A DNA stretch of 44,078 bases, taken from an uncultured Asticcacaulis sp. (GTDB lineage Bacteria > Pseudomonadota > Alphaproteobacteria > Caulobacterales > Caulobacteraceae). The DNA is taken from NCBI GenBank assembly GCA_936940865.1, contig CAKZJB010000223.1, positions 1 through 44,078 on the forward strand, given 5' to 3'. Below the pieces are notes generated by a model. The model was not told the DNA's origin, did no database searches, and saw only the letters and a list, made by a program, of their open reading frames with translations. Positions 7,727 to 16,060 of this stretch are shown here, piece after piece (the first letter of the stretch is position 1; each line of letters opens with the position of its first letter). Made by a program: the position numbers and the translations under genes.

Positions 7727-7805
7727 GACGGCTCCTGTAAAATCGCCGCCAGACTAGCCGATAGACGTTAATCCACGGTCAAACGGGCGGTATCGGCAAC
7801 AGGTC

Positions 7806-8600
7806 TTATGCGCCGTTGATCTTCGTTGCCCCAGGGTGCGGCCTTTTGACGATATCCTTCATGGCCTGGCGGATCAGCGATTCCATGCACCAGCGCGCTT
7901 CGCCGGCGTCGCCGCGCTCGATGGCTTCATAGACGGCGCGGTGAGCGGCCACCGGATCGGGCCCCAGCACGTCCTGCTCGATCTTGTAGCGGGTCGACAG
8001 GGCGACGGACGCGCCGATGGATGCATTCAGCGACGTCAGCTGGTCGTTGTCGGCGGCGGCGAGAAGGGCCGCGTGAAAATCCTTGTCGGCCTGCCGGCCC
8101 GATTCGGTGAAAAGCGTGTCCCGGTCCATGACGTCGAGCGCATGAAACATGGCCGCCAGATGCGTGACGTTCCGCCGTTGCGCGGCCAGGGCGGCGGCGG
8201 CCGGCTCGATAATCAGCCGCAGCTCGAACAGGTTGCGCACCAGCCGGTCGTCGGGCTTATCGGCGAACATCCAGCCGATGACATCCGGGTCGAGCAGATT
8301 CCAGGCGCTTTTGTCGTTGACGCACGTCCCGCGTTTCGGCCGAGGCTCGACAAGGCCCTTGGCCGTCAGGATGCGCATGGCTTCGCGCACGGCCGTCCGC
8401 GATATGCCCAGGGAGATCGACATGTCGAGTTCGGTCGGCAGGACGTCGCCCGGAAGCCTGTGGCCGGAGATGATTTCGGCGGCCAGCTTCTGCGCCAGCA
8501 TATCGTGCAGCCGGGACGAGGATCGGCCGGGTCCAGCCTGTCCTTCGCCGGTCTCGGTGTCCCAGGTTACGACCTGTCGGCGTTTCGGCAATTTGCTCAT
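7806..8600 (-). CDS. GntR-family (FadR/FCD subgroup) transcription regulator
   Basis: 264 residues. After a short variable N-terminus, a winged helix-turn-helix spans about residues 30-95 (LAAEIISGHRLPGDVLPTELDMSISLGISRTAVREAMRILTAKGLVEPRPKRGTCV, the GntR signature). A C-terminal all-helical FCD ligand-binding domain occupies about residues 120-250, with the metal/acid-binding pattern (DKDFHAALLAAADN; AHRAVYEAIERGD). FCD regulators usually sense sugar acids or other carboxylates. It is divergent from the TonB receptor - MFS - GH43 cluster, so it is the likely local repressor of that cluster; the ligand is probably a uronate or aldonate, given the ExuT-like transporter. The 545-bp gap between them contains inverted repeats that could be its operators. 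Confidence 0.9.
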   Translation of the reverse strand: MSKLPKRRQVVTWDTETGEGQAGPGRSSSRLHDMLAQKLAAEIISGHRLPGDVLPTELDMSISLGISRTAVREAMRILTAKGLVEPRPKRGTCVNDKSAWNLLDPDVIGWMFADKPDDRLVRNLFELRLIIEPAAAALAAQRRNVTHLAAMFHALDVMDRDTLFTESGRQADKDFHAALLAAADNDQLTSLNASIGASVALSTRYKIEQDVLGPDPVAAHRAVYEAIERGDAGEARWCMESLIRQAMKDIVKRPHPGATKINGA

Positions 8601-8689
8601 GGATATCCGTGAAGGGTCGCGGCGTAGTCTTGTCGGTTAGCACGGGCGAAAGGGCAGGTGAACGTGCCCCCGCAAAGATTTCCTCTATT

Positions 8690-8706
8690 TGCTTTTTATA
8701 TAAGCA
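8690..8706. promoter_or_regulatory. Candidate GntR operator
   Basis: TGCTTTTTATATAAGCA has 5-bp outer arms (TGCTT/AAGCA) around a 7-nt AT centre. It lies 90 nt upstream of the gntR start in the divergent promoter region. The size is reasonable for a GntR dimer site, but the classic GT-N(x)-AC form is not evident. Confidence 0.35.
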
Positions 8707-8833
8707 GACCGTTTAAAAATTTTCAACCGACACATAATAGATGCCCGGGGCGCGGAATCCGGGCCGGCGGACGCAGGGGGCGCGCGCAGAGCATTTGTAA
8801 TTTAAATATATTATTCTTATAATTCAGATATTT

Positions 8834-8868
8834 ATGCCAAAATATTTTCACGTTTGCTTTTTTGGCAT
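8834..8868. promoter_or_regulatory. Inverted repeat in the AT-rich region
   Basis: ATGCCAAAA (8834-8842) and TTTTGGCAT (8860-8868) are perfect 9-bp arms separated by 17 nt, about 280 nt upstream of the TonB receptor start. The centre-to-centre distance is 26 bp. It could be a two-site operator or an RNA hairpin in the leader. Confidence 0.4.
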
Positions 8869-9146
8869 GTCGTGGGTGCAATAGTGTTACGATTCCTGTT
8901 GACGATTATGTCCGATTTGTGTGCATATACCATCAGACTTTATAGCGTGTCTTTCAGGGTTAAGGCTCGTGGCGTCAATTGCCCGGGTTCAAACAAAACC
9001 AATCCGCCAGGCACGAAGGTCTGCAGTTCGATTATGTAAAAATAAAAATCACTTGGCGCCCGTCAGAGACGCGTATTTTCGCCCATGCGGAAATAGGCGG
9101 GGGTGAAAGCCGAGCCAATATGCCAATAATCCGTACGGGAAAAACA

Positions 9147-12080
9147 ATGGAAACGTTCAAGTCTCTGCTCCTGAGCGCGTCAGGAGCCGCCATTCTCTGT
9201 GGCATCGCCCTTCCGTCCGCCGGCTTCGCCGCGGAAGCCACCAAGGCCCAACCCAGCGCCGATACGTCGGACATTATCGTGACCGCTTCGCGCATTACGA
9301 CGCGCGGCTTCAAGGCGCCGACGCCGACAACGACCATCTCCACGGTCGACATCACCAATATGGCGCAGCCCAACGTCTTTACGACGATCGCGCAGTTGCC
9401 GTCGTTGCAAGGCTCCAGCGGCGTTGCGACCAACACCTTCAGCACCTCCAGCGGCCAGCAGGGCTTAAGCTCCTTCTCCCTGCGCGGCTTAGGCGTAAGC
9501 CGGACCCTGACCCTTCTCGACGGCCAGCGCGTCGTTCCCGCCAACATCGGCACAGGCGCCCCCGATATCAGCCTGTTCCCGCAACTGCTGCTCAAGCGCG
9601 TCGACGTCGTCAACGGCGGCGCGTCGGCATCGTGGGGGTCCGATGCCGTCGGCGGCGTCGTCAACTTCATCACGGAAAAGAAGTTCGAAGGCTTCAAGGC
9701 CAATATCGAGGCCGGCGAGACCACCTATGGCGACGACAGGCAGGGCCTGTTCCAGGTCGCTTTCGGCAGGGCTTTCCTGGATGGCAAGCTGCATACGGAA
9801 TTCGCCCTGGAATACCATAAGGAAGACGGCGTCGGGCCGGGCGACTTCGGTGAAAAGGCCGCCAACGGCCGTGACTGGTACCGTTCGTCGACCCTGGCCA
9901 ACACCGGCATCACCAACAACGGCTCGCCGCAATACGTGTATGTCGACCATGCGCAGTCCATCACCTATTCGAAGTACGGCCTGATCACGTCGGGCCCGCT
10001 GCAGGGCGTCGCCTTCGACCAGAACGGCAATCCCTACAACTTCGTCTATGGCTCGAACGGCGTGCCGCAAAAGAACAGCGCGGGCGGCGTCACGGGCTGC
10101 TATGTCGGCTTCTGCGTCGGCGGCGATACGTCGGCCAATGTCGGCATCGGTGCGACCCTCCAGTCCGGGATCATCCGTTCGAACTTCTACAATCGCACCT
10201 CGTTCGACCTGAATGCCGACAACGAGGTCTACATGACCGTCAACCTGGCCAAGGTCGACACCCATAACCAGCCGAACCCGGGCTTCACGGAGCCCGGCCT
10301 GACGATCCAGTGCGCGAATCCGTACGTTCCGGTCGCCATTTCCTCGCAGTGCGGCCCGAACAACATCACCAGCTTCAAGCTGGGTACGGTCACGCCCTTC
10401 CTGCCCAGCATCCGGGTCAATACCGCGCGCAAGCAGGAGCGCTTCGTCGTGGGGGCCGACGGCAGGTTCGATCTGTTCGGCACGAACTGGAATTACGACG
10501 CCTATTACGAGCACGGCAAGGAGACCTCGGATATCTATGTCCACAATCTCCTGCTGAAGGCCCGTTTCACCAAGGCGATCGACGCCATCCTGCTCAACGG
10601 CGCCATCGTGTGCGCCGATCCGGTGGCGCGCGCCAACGGCTGCCAGCCGATCAACGTCATCGGCAACCAGACGCCCAGCGCCTCGGCGATCGCCTACCTC
10701 CAGCCTGCCGCCGGCGCCTTCCAGCACACGGTTCAAACCCAGGACGTCGCGGCGGTGAGTGTCTCGGGTACGCCGTTCTCGCTGTGGGCCGGACCGGTTT
10801 CGGTCGCGACCGGCGCGGAATACCGCCGCGAGTGGTACCGCGCGGTGGCCGACCCGTACGGCAACGGCGTTGTCGGCGCCAGCGCCAGCCAGTACGACTC
10901 GACCTATCCGGCCGATCCCGCGCTCAGCACCAGCGGCGGCAATTTCTACGCCGGCAACTATCGTAACGGCACCGGCAGCTATAACGTCGTCGAAGCCTTC
11001 CTGGAATTCAACGTTCCGCTGATCGACACCCCGGCGGCAGGCCAGTTGAACATGAACGTCGCGGGCCGCGCCGAAAAGTACTCGACAGCCGGAAACGCCC
11101 AGGCCTGGAAGGTCGGTTTCACGTGGGATACGCCGTTCGACGGCCTGCGTTTCCGCGCCGTCAACTCGCAGGACGTGCGTGCGCCGAACCTGAACGACCT
11201 GTTCGGTCCGACGACCTCGACCAACAACCCGAACTTCACCAACCCGTTCACCAACTCGACCTTGACGGTTTCAGTGAACCAGGGCTCGAACCCCGGCCTC
11301 AAGCCGGAAATCGCCCACAACTTCAACTTCGGCGTCATCCTGGCCAACCCCACCTGGTTCCCCGGTTTCAACGCCTCGATCGACTACTACGACATCAAGC
11401 TGACCGACGCGATCTCCAGCGGCCCCAGCGCCACCCAGCTGGTGCAGTACTGCTTCGATCACTCGGTGCCGTCGGCCTGCGGCGCCTTCGACCTGACCGG
11501 GGCCAACCCCTATGTCAATGTCGGCTCGATCAATGCCGCCTCGATCCGCACCAGCGGCGTCGATTACGAGTTCAGCTACCTGCGTCCGCATGTGCTGGGC
11601 CTGGAAGGCAACCTGGTCCTGCGCGCCCTGGCGACCAACGTCCAGAACTTCACGACGACGCCGGGCCTTCCCGGTACGATCCCGTCGCAGACGGCGGGCG
11701 TGAATACCGGCGCCACGCCGGACTGGAAGGCCCTGTTCGTCCAGAGTTACACCACCAAGACCTACAGCCTGACGCTGCAGGAACGCTGGTTCAGCGACGG
11801 TGTCTACGGCACGCAGTACGTGGTCTGCACCACGGGCTGCCCGGCCTCGACGGGTAACAACCCGACGATCAACACCAACACCATGAAGGGCGCGACCTAT
11901 GTCGACCTCGCCGGTTCCTACAATATCGGCAAGGGCGTCCAGGCCTACTTCAAGATCGACAACCTGTTCAATGTCGATCCGGTGCCGTCGCCGCAGACCA
12001 ACACCGGTCTCGACATCAACCCGGCGCTTTACGATACGCTGGGCCGCTTCTATCACGCCGGAATCCGGCTCTCCTTCTAG
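9147..12080 (+). CDS. TonB-dependent outer-membrane receptor (no STN domain)
   Basis: 977 residues from ATG 9147, which has GGGA 6 nt upstream and gives a clean Sec signal (METFKSLLLSASGAAILCG...AGFAAEA). The plug domain spans about residues 40-175: the TonB-box-like SDIIVTASR, then FSLRGLGVSRTLTLLDGQRV, GASASWGSDAVGGVVNFIT. The rest is a 22-strand barrel ending in the C-terminal aromatic GIRLSF. The long extracellular loops are Asn/Ser/Thr-rich, as in receptors for plant oligosaccharides. No N-terminal STN domain is present, so signalling through an anti-sigma factor is not expected. It is followed by an MFS transporter and a GH43 enzyme, which suggests import of a hemicellulose- or pectin-derived oligosaccharide. 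Co-regulation by the divergent GntR is inferred. Confidence 0.93.
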   Translation: METFKSLLLSASGAAILCGIALPSAGFAAEATKAQPSADTSDIIVTASRITTRGFKAPTPTTTISTVDITNMAQPNVFTTIAQLPSLQGSSGVATNTFSTSSGQQGLSSFSLRGLGVSRTLTLLDGQRVVPANIGTGAPDISLFPQLLLKRVDVVNGGASASWGSDAVGGVVNFITEKKFEGFKANIEAGETTYGDDRQGLFQVAFGRAFLDGKLHTEFALEYHKEDGVGPGDFGEKAANGRDWYRSSTLANTGITNNGSPQYVYVDHAQSITYSKYGLITSGPLQGVAFDQNGNPYNFVYGSNGVPQKNSAGGVTGCYVGFCVGGDTSANVGIGATLQSGIIRSNFYNRTSFDLNADNEVYMTVNLAKVDTHNQPNPGFTEPGLTIQCANPYVPVAISSQCGPNNITSFKLGTVTPFLPSIRVNTARKQERFVVGADGRFDLFGTNWNYDAYYEHGKETSDIYVHNLLLKARFTKAIDAILLNGAIVCADPVARANGCQPINVIGNQTPSASAIAYLQPAAGAFQHTVQTQDVAAVSVSGTPFSLWAGPVSVATGAEYRREWYRAVADPYGNGVVGASASQYDSTYPADPALSTSGGNFYAGNYRNGTGSYNVVEAFLEFNVPLIDTPAAGQLNMNVAGRAEKYSTAGNAQAWKVGFTWDTPFDGLRFRAVNSQDVRAPNLNDLFGPTTSTNNPNFTNPFTNSTLTVSVNQGSNPGLKPEIAHNFNFGVILANPTWFPGFNASIDYYDIKLTDAISSGPSATQLVQYCFDHSVPSACGAFDLTGANPYVNVGSINAASIRTSGVDYEFSYLRPHVLGLEGNLVLRALATNVQNFTTTPGLPGTIPSQTAGVNTGATPDWKALFVQSYTTKTYSLTLQERWFSDGVYGTQYVVCTTGCPASTGNNPTINTNTMKGATYVDLAGSYNIGKGVQAYFKIDNLFNVDPVPSPQTNTGLDINPALYDTLGRFYHAGIRLSF

Positions 12081-12140
12081 AGTATGCCGCCAAAGAGTGG
12101 AAACCGGCTTTTCGCGAAAAGCATGCGACCGCCTGGGAGT

Positions 12141-12182
12141 CTGGACCGTGTTTCGTTTCGTCCGGGACGGAACACGGTCCAG
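12141..12182. repeat. Long intergenic hairpin (REP-like)
   Basis: CTGGACCGTGTT (12141-12152) is the exact reverse complement of AACACGGTCCAG (12171-12182). The 18-nt centre contains a further CGTCC/GGACG pair, so the whole folds as one long stem. It lies 60 nt after the TonB receptor stop. CGGCTTTTCGCGAAAAGCATGCG just upstream looks like part of the same repeat family. There is no T-run, so it is not a classical terminator. Confidence 0.5.
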
Positions 12183-12270
12183 GGCGGAATGGTTTCACTT
12201 CGGGCCGATGCGCATCTGCTACATTGGCCGGCCGGTGGAAAGAGGCTCCCAGTGGCTGCCGTGTCGAATC

Positions 12271-12302
12271 GGCTCCCCTTTTTCACCACGAAAGGGGGAG
12301 CC
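12271..12302. other. Hairpin upstream of the MFS gene
   Basis: GGCTCCCC (12271-12278) pairs with GGGGAGCC (12295-12302), with TTT/AAA inside the loop. It lies 43 nt before the MFS start and could attenuate or process the TonB receptor - MFS transcript. The remainder of 12081-12345 contains no gene. Confidence 0.4.
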
Positions 12303-12345
12303 CATTTTCGCCTGCAGCCAGGCCCCTCATGAACAAAGGCACGAC

Positions 12346-13614
12346 ATGGCGCGATTCAAAATCGGCGGCTTGAGGTGGGGCATCATTGCCCTGGTGACGG
12401 TCGGTACGATCATCAACTACCTGACCCGGAGCACACTCAGCGTGGCGGCGCCGACGCTCATGACCAGCCTGCACATGAGCGAAAAGGACTATGGCTTCAT
12501 CACGGGGCTCTTTCAGTTCGGCATCATGCTCCAGCCCGTTGCCGGTTTCGTCCTGGACGTGGTCCGGCTCAGGATGGGCATGTTCCTTTTCACGCTCGCC
12601 TGGGGCCTGATCACCATGGCCCACGCCCTGGCGGGCAACTGGCAGACCCTGGCCTGGCTGCGCGGACTCCAGGGCTTTGCGGAGGGCACGGCTCAGCCGG
12701 GAGGGCTGAAGGTCGTCTCCGAGTGGTTTCCGGCGAAGGAGCGGGGCTTTGCCGGCGGACTTTACAATGTCGGCGCCTCCGTGGGATCCATGCTGGCGCC
12801 GCCGCTGGTGGCCTGGGCGATCCTCTACTACAACTGGCAGGCCGCGTTCGTCATCACCGGGATACTGGCCGTCCTCTGGGCGCTTCTTTGGCTGCTCTGC
12901 TACAGGCCGCCCCGCGAGCACCCGGCCCTCGGCGCAGCGGAACGCGCCTATATCGATGACGGCCAGGAAAAGCATCTCGCCGCGTCTGCGGAACGCCCTT
13001 CGCTGCGGAAGATTCTGTGCACGCGCAACTTCTGGGGCATCGCCATTCCACGATTTCTGGCGGATCCGACCTGGGGCACGCTCGTCTTCTGGCTTCCGCT
13101 TTACCTCAGCAAGGTTCGCGGCTTCGACCTTAAGCAAATAGCCATTTTCGGCTGGCTGCCGTTTGTTGCCGCCGACCTGGGGTGCCTGTTCGGGCCTTTT
13201 CTTGTCGGCGTGTTCCAACGGTTCGGCCTGCCGCTGGTCAATGCGCGGCGGCTTACCTTTGCGGCCGGCGCCGTCATGATGATGGGAATCGTCTTCGTGG
13301 CATCGGTGAAAAATCCTTACCTCGCCATTGCGTTGCTGTGTCTGGCCGGCTTCGCGCACCAGACGCTTTCCGTCACGGTCATCACCCTGTCCTCCGATCT
13401 TTTCCGGCAGAGCGAGGTTGCGACCGTGACCGGCCTGGCCGGGACAGCCGCCAATCTCGGCGCACTGTTGTTTTCCGTCGCGATCGGATCGCTGGTGGCG
13501 ACGACGGGGTATGCGCCCTTCTTCTTCATCCTGGGTGGCGTCGACCTGTTGGGCGCCCTGTTGCTGTGGCTTCTCGTCAAGCCAGTCGCTCCCATCTCGG
13601 AGAATAACGGGTGA
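12346..13614 (+). CDS. MFS transporter, anion:cation symporter (ExuT-like) type
   Basis: 422 residues with 12 predicted membrane helices. The opening (GTIINYLTRSTLSVAAPTLM) and the following MSEKDYGFITGLFQFGIMLQPVAGFVLD match the ACS subfamily (hexuronate, glucarate and galactonate carriers such as ExuT and GarP); the usual NYLDR is NYLTR here. It probably imports a sugar acid or small oligosaccharide across the inner membrane with H+. The ATG at 12346 has AAAGG 5-6 nt upstream. An open frame extends further upstream, but it crosses the hairpin region and has no transporter-like sequence. Its stop overlaps the GTG start of the GH43 gene (GTGA), so the pair is translationally coupled. Confidence 0.9.
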   Translation: MARFKIGGLRWGIIALVTVGTIINYLTRSTLSVAAPTLMTSLHMSEKDYGFITGLFQFGIMLQPVAGFVLDVVRLRMGMFLFTLAWGLITMAHALAGNWQTLAWLRGLQGFAEGTAQPGGLKVVSEWFPAKERGFAGGLYNVGASVGSMLAPPLVAWAILYYNWQAAFVITGILAVLWALLWLLCYRPPREHPALGAAERAYIDDGQEKHLAASAERPSLRKILCTRNFWGIAIPRFLADPTWGTLVFWLPLYLSKVRGFDLKQIAIFGWLPFVAADLGCLFGPFLVGVFQRFGLPLVNARRLTFAAGAVMMMGIVFVASVKNPYLAIALLCLAGFAHQTLSVTVITLSSDLFRQSEVATVTGLAGTAANLGALLFSVAIGSLVATTGYAPFFFILGGVDLLGALLLWLLVKPVAPISENNG

Positions 13615-15299
13615 TTCACAATCCGGTCTTGCGTGGCTTCAATCCCGATCCGTCGATCATTCGTGTCGGCGACGACTACTATATCGCGACTTCGACCTTC
13701 GAATGGTTTCCGGGCGTTCAGATTCATCACTCCACGGACCTCGTGAACTGGCGGCTTGTTGCCCGGCCGCTGCGCCGGCCGTCGCAACTCGACCTGCGCG
13801 GGATTCCGGACAGTTGCGGGATCTGGGCGCCGTGCCTCAGCTACGCCGGCAGCAGGTTCTATCTAACCTATTGCCTTGTGAGACGGTATGGGCGGACGAC
13901 CGAATACGGCGCGCCGGGAACGTCGTTGCGCGACTTCCACAACTACGTGGTGACGGCTGACGCCATCGACGGCGAGTGGTCGGATCCGGTGTTTCTCAAC
14001 AGCAGCGGTTTTGATCCGTCGCTCTTTCACGACGACGACGGCAATTCCTACCTGCTGAACCTGTTGTGGGACCATCGCAGCGGGCGCGATCGCTTTGGCG
14101 GCATCGTGATTCAGCAATACCGCCCCGACCTGGCGACGCTGGTCGGCGATCCCGTCCTTATTTTCAAAGGCACCTCGCTGGGCTTCACCGAAGGCCCTCA
14201 TCTTTACCGTCGCGACGGATGGTACTACCTGATCGTCGCCGAAGGCGGAACGGGCTGGGAGCACGCGGTCACCCTGGCGCGGTCGCGCGACCTTTATGGA
14301 CCCTACGAAGCCTGTCCGCACGGGCCCATCCTGTCCAGCCGCGGACGCCCGGACCTGCCGCTGCAGCGCGCCGGGCACGCGGACCTGGTCGAGACAAAGG
14401 ACGGCCGGTGGCTAATGGCCTACCTGTGCGCGCGGCCGGTTCCCGGCACCGAACGCTGCGTGCTCGGCCGGGAAACGTCCGTTCAGCCGGTCCGGTGGGC
14501 GGCCGACGGCTGGATCGAGCCCGGTCTTCCGCTGGGCGAGGCGGAAAACCCCGTCAGCCCGGCAGCGGCCGTGACGGAGATGTCCATCCAGCGCTATGAA
14601 TTCGACGGTCCGGACCTCGCGCCAGACTTTCAGTGGCTGCGCACGCCGCATCCCGAAGCCCTGTTCAGCCTGTCGCAGCGGCCCGGGCACCTGACGCTCT
14701 TCGGGCGCGAAACCATCGGCAGTCATTTCGAGCAGAGCCTTGTCGCCCGCCGGCAGACCGCATTCCGGTATGAGGCAACCACGATCCTGGATTACGATCC
14801 GCGCCATTTCCAGCAATCGGCGGGCCTTGTCTGCTATTACAACGCGACCAAGTTTCACTACTGCTACATCAGCTACGATGCCGCGATCGGGCGCCACCTG
14901 CGGGTCATATCCGCCCTGCCGGACCCGAATTGCCCCGAAACGCTTTCGGATATCTGTCTGCTGCCGGCCGGCCGGATCGAGTTGCGGGTCCGGTCGGACG
15001 GGGAAAGCCTGGCCTTCGCCTATCGAGGCGAGGGCGCGGGTGCCTGGACGGAACTCGAAGAGCGTTTCGACGCAACCCTGCTGTCCGACGAGGCGACGTT
15101 TCCGGGCCTCCCCGGCTTCACGGGCACCTTCGTCGGCATGGCGTGCCAGGATATGTCGGGCCAGGCGTGCCCCGCGCATTTCGACTGGTTCGAATATGCC
15201 GACCTGACGGCGGCCGGGGCCGGATTGAAGGACTGCCCGGGGCCGGACATGGGCCGCGCGACGCCGGCCGTGTCCGATCGTCAAAAGCGCGCCGGATAA
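13611..15299 (+). CDS. GH43 family glycosidase (beta-xylosidase/arabinofuranosidase type)
   Basis: 562 residues, no signal peptide, so probably cytoplasmic. The N-terminal five-bladed GH43 propeller starts NPVLRGFNPDPSIIRVGDDYYI. Candidate catalytic residues are Asp13 (general base), Asp135 in GFDPSLF (pKa modulator) and Glu194 in TEGPH (general acid). The C-terminal part, about residues 340-545, is a beta-sandwich (FDGPDLAPDFQWLRTP...FQQSAGLVCYYNATKFHY), as in XynB-type beta-xylosidases. Such enzymes cleave xylose or arabinose from short oligosaccharides after uptake. The GTG start overlaps the MFS stop by 4 nt with GGAG upstream. Exact substrate unknown; beta-1,4-xylooligosaccharides are the most common for this two-domain form. 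Confidence 0.9.
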   Translation: MIHNPVLRGFNPDPSIIRVGDDYYIATSTFEWFPGVQIHHSTDLVNWRLVARPLRRPSQLDLRGIPDSCGIWAPCLSYAGSRFYLTYCLVRRYGRTTEYGAPGTSLRDFHNYVVTADAIDGEWSDPVFLNSSGFDPSLFHDDDGNSYLLNLLWDHRSGRDRFGGIVIQQYRPDLATLVGDPVLIFKGTSLGFTEGPHLYRRDGWYYLIVAEGGTGWEHAVTLARSRDLYGPYEACPHGPILSSRGRPDLPLQRAGHADLVETKDGRWLMAYLCARPVPGTERCVLGRETSVQPVRWAADGWIEPGLPLGEAENPVSPAAAVTEMSIQRYEFDGPDLAPDFQWLRTPHPEALFSLSQRPGHLTLFGRETIGSHFEQSLVARRQTAFRYEATTILDYDPRHFQQSAGLVCYYNATKFHYCYISYDAAIGRHLRVISALPDPNCPETLSDICLLPAGRIELRVRSDGESLAFAYRGEGAGAWTELEERFDATLLSDEATFPGLPGFTGTFVGMACQDMSGQACPAHFDWFEYADLTAAGAGLKDCPGPDMGRATPAVSDRQKRAG

Positions 15300-15309
15300 T
15301 GAGGGATAA

Positions 15310-16050
15310 TCAGTTCACCCAGCCGCCGTCGATGATGTGCGGCTGGCCGGTGGTGAAGCTCGATTCGTCCGATCCCAGGTAAACGGCCAGCGCCGCCAGT
15401 TCGTCGGTCTTGCCGAAGCGGCCCATGGCCTGGCGTGCCGTGAATTCCGCATAGGCCTTGTCGAAATCGCCCGTATCGCGCAGGCGCTGCAGCAGCGACG
15501 GCGTCTCGACCGTGCCCGGGCAGATGGCGTTGCAGCGGATGCCTTTGGTGACAAAGTCGGCGGCGACCGCCTTGGTCAGGCCGATGACGGCCGCCTTGGT
15601 GGCGCCGTAGGCGAAGCGGTTGGGGATGCCTTTGACCGACGAGGCGATCGACGACATGTTGATGATCGAGCTTTGGCTGCCTGTCTCTTCGTGGCGCTTC
15701 AGCATGGCCGGCAGGAAGGCGCGGATCGTGCGGTACATGGCCGTGACATTCAGGCTGACCGAAAAATTCCATGCATCCTCGTCGCAGTCCAGGATCGTGC
15801 CGGCGTGGACCGTGCCCGCGCAGTTATAGAGTATATTCACTTCCGGAAATTCGGAAGCGATTGCGGCGACCGCGTCCTTGTCGGTGACGTCGAGACGGCG
15901 CGCGATCGCGCCTTCGATCGATGCGACCGCGTCTTCATTGATGTCGGCGGCGATGACGGTGGCGCCTTCGCGCAGGTAGGCCTCCGCAGTGGCCCGGCCG
16001 ATACCTTGCCCTGCCGCCGTGATCAGGGCGGTTTTCCCTTTCAGTCGCAT
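15310..16050 (-). CDS. SDR dehydrogenase, 2-keto-3-deoxy-L-fuconate dehydrogenase-like
   Basis: 246 residues, classical short-chain dehydrogenase. NAD-binding TAAGQGIG at residues 11-18 (Ala replaces the first Gly of TGxxxGxG), NCAG at 76-79, catalytic Ser133/134 region (NMSS), Tyr148 and Lys152 (YGATK). The closing region ICPGTVETPSL and TTGQPHIIDGGW is typical of the BDH2/KDF dehydrogenase group. In the non-phosphorylative fucose pathway this enzyme oxidises 2-keto-3-deoxy-L-fuconate with NAD+ to the 2,4-diketo acid. The assignment rests on the operon: it is the last gene, 10 bp after the UxaA-family dehydratase, with AAGGAG before the ATG at 16050. A close alternative is the rhamnose-pathway enzyme of the same family. 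Confidence 0.82.
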   Translation of the reverse strand: MRLKGKTALITAAGQGIGRATAEAYLREGATVIAADINEDAVASIEGAIARRLDVTDKDAVAAIASEFPEVNILYNCAGTVHAGTILDCDEDAWNFSVSLNVTAMYRTIRAFLPAMLKRHEETGSQSSIINMSSIASSVKGIPNRFAYGATKAAVIGLTKAVAADFVTKGIRCNAICPGTVETPSLLQRLRDTGDFDKAYAEFTARQAMGRFGKTDELAALAVYLGSDESSFTTGQPHIIDGGWVN

Positions 16051-16060
16051 TTGGATCTCC

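Larger units (their letters stand above)
8601..9146. promoter_or_regulatory. Long AT-rich divergent regulatory region
   Basis: 545 bp between the gntR gene and the TonB receptor gene without a convincing gene. It is strikingly AT-rich at 8680-8870 compared with its GC-rich surroundings. It holds two inverted repeats (listed separately) and a TTGACG at 8899-8904 that might be a -35 box, with only a poor -10 after it. An open frame extends upstream from the receptor into 8979, but no signal peptide would result from that start, so this part is taken as leader. Confidence 0.6.

Noticed and set aside
8899-8927. TTGACG...TGCATA as a promoter of the TonB receptor
   Set aside because: The -10 hexamer matches poorly and the distance to the start is over 200 nt. 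It is mentioned only within the regulatory region.
8979-9146. N-terminal extension of the TonB receptor open frame
   Set aside because: The upstream part gives no signal peptide, has no receptor similarity and lies in the leader. ATG 9147 yields a clean Sec signal.
11899-12345. Upstream extension of the MFS open frame into the TonB receptor gene
   Set aside because: It overlaps the receptor 3' end and hairpin region and lacks transporter-like sequence. The ATG at 12346 has a Shine-Dalgarno.
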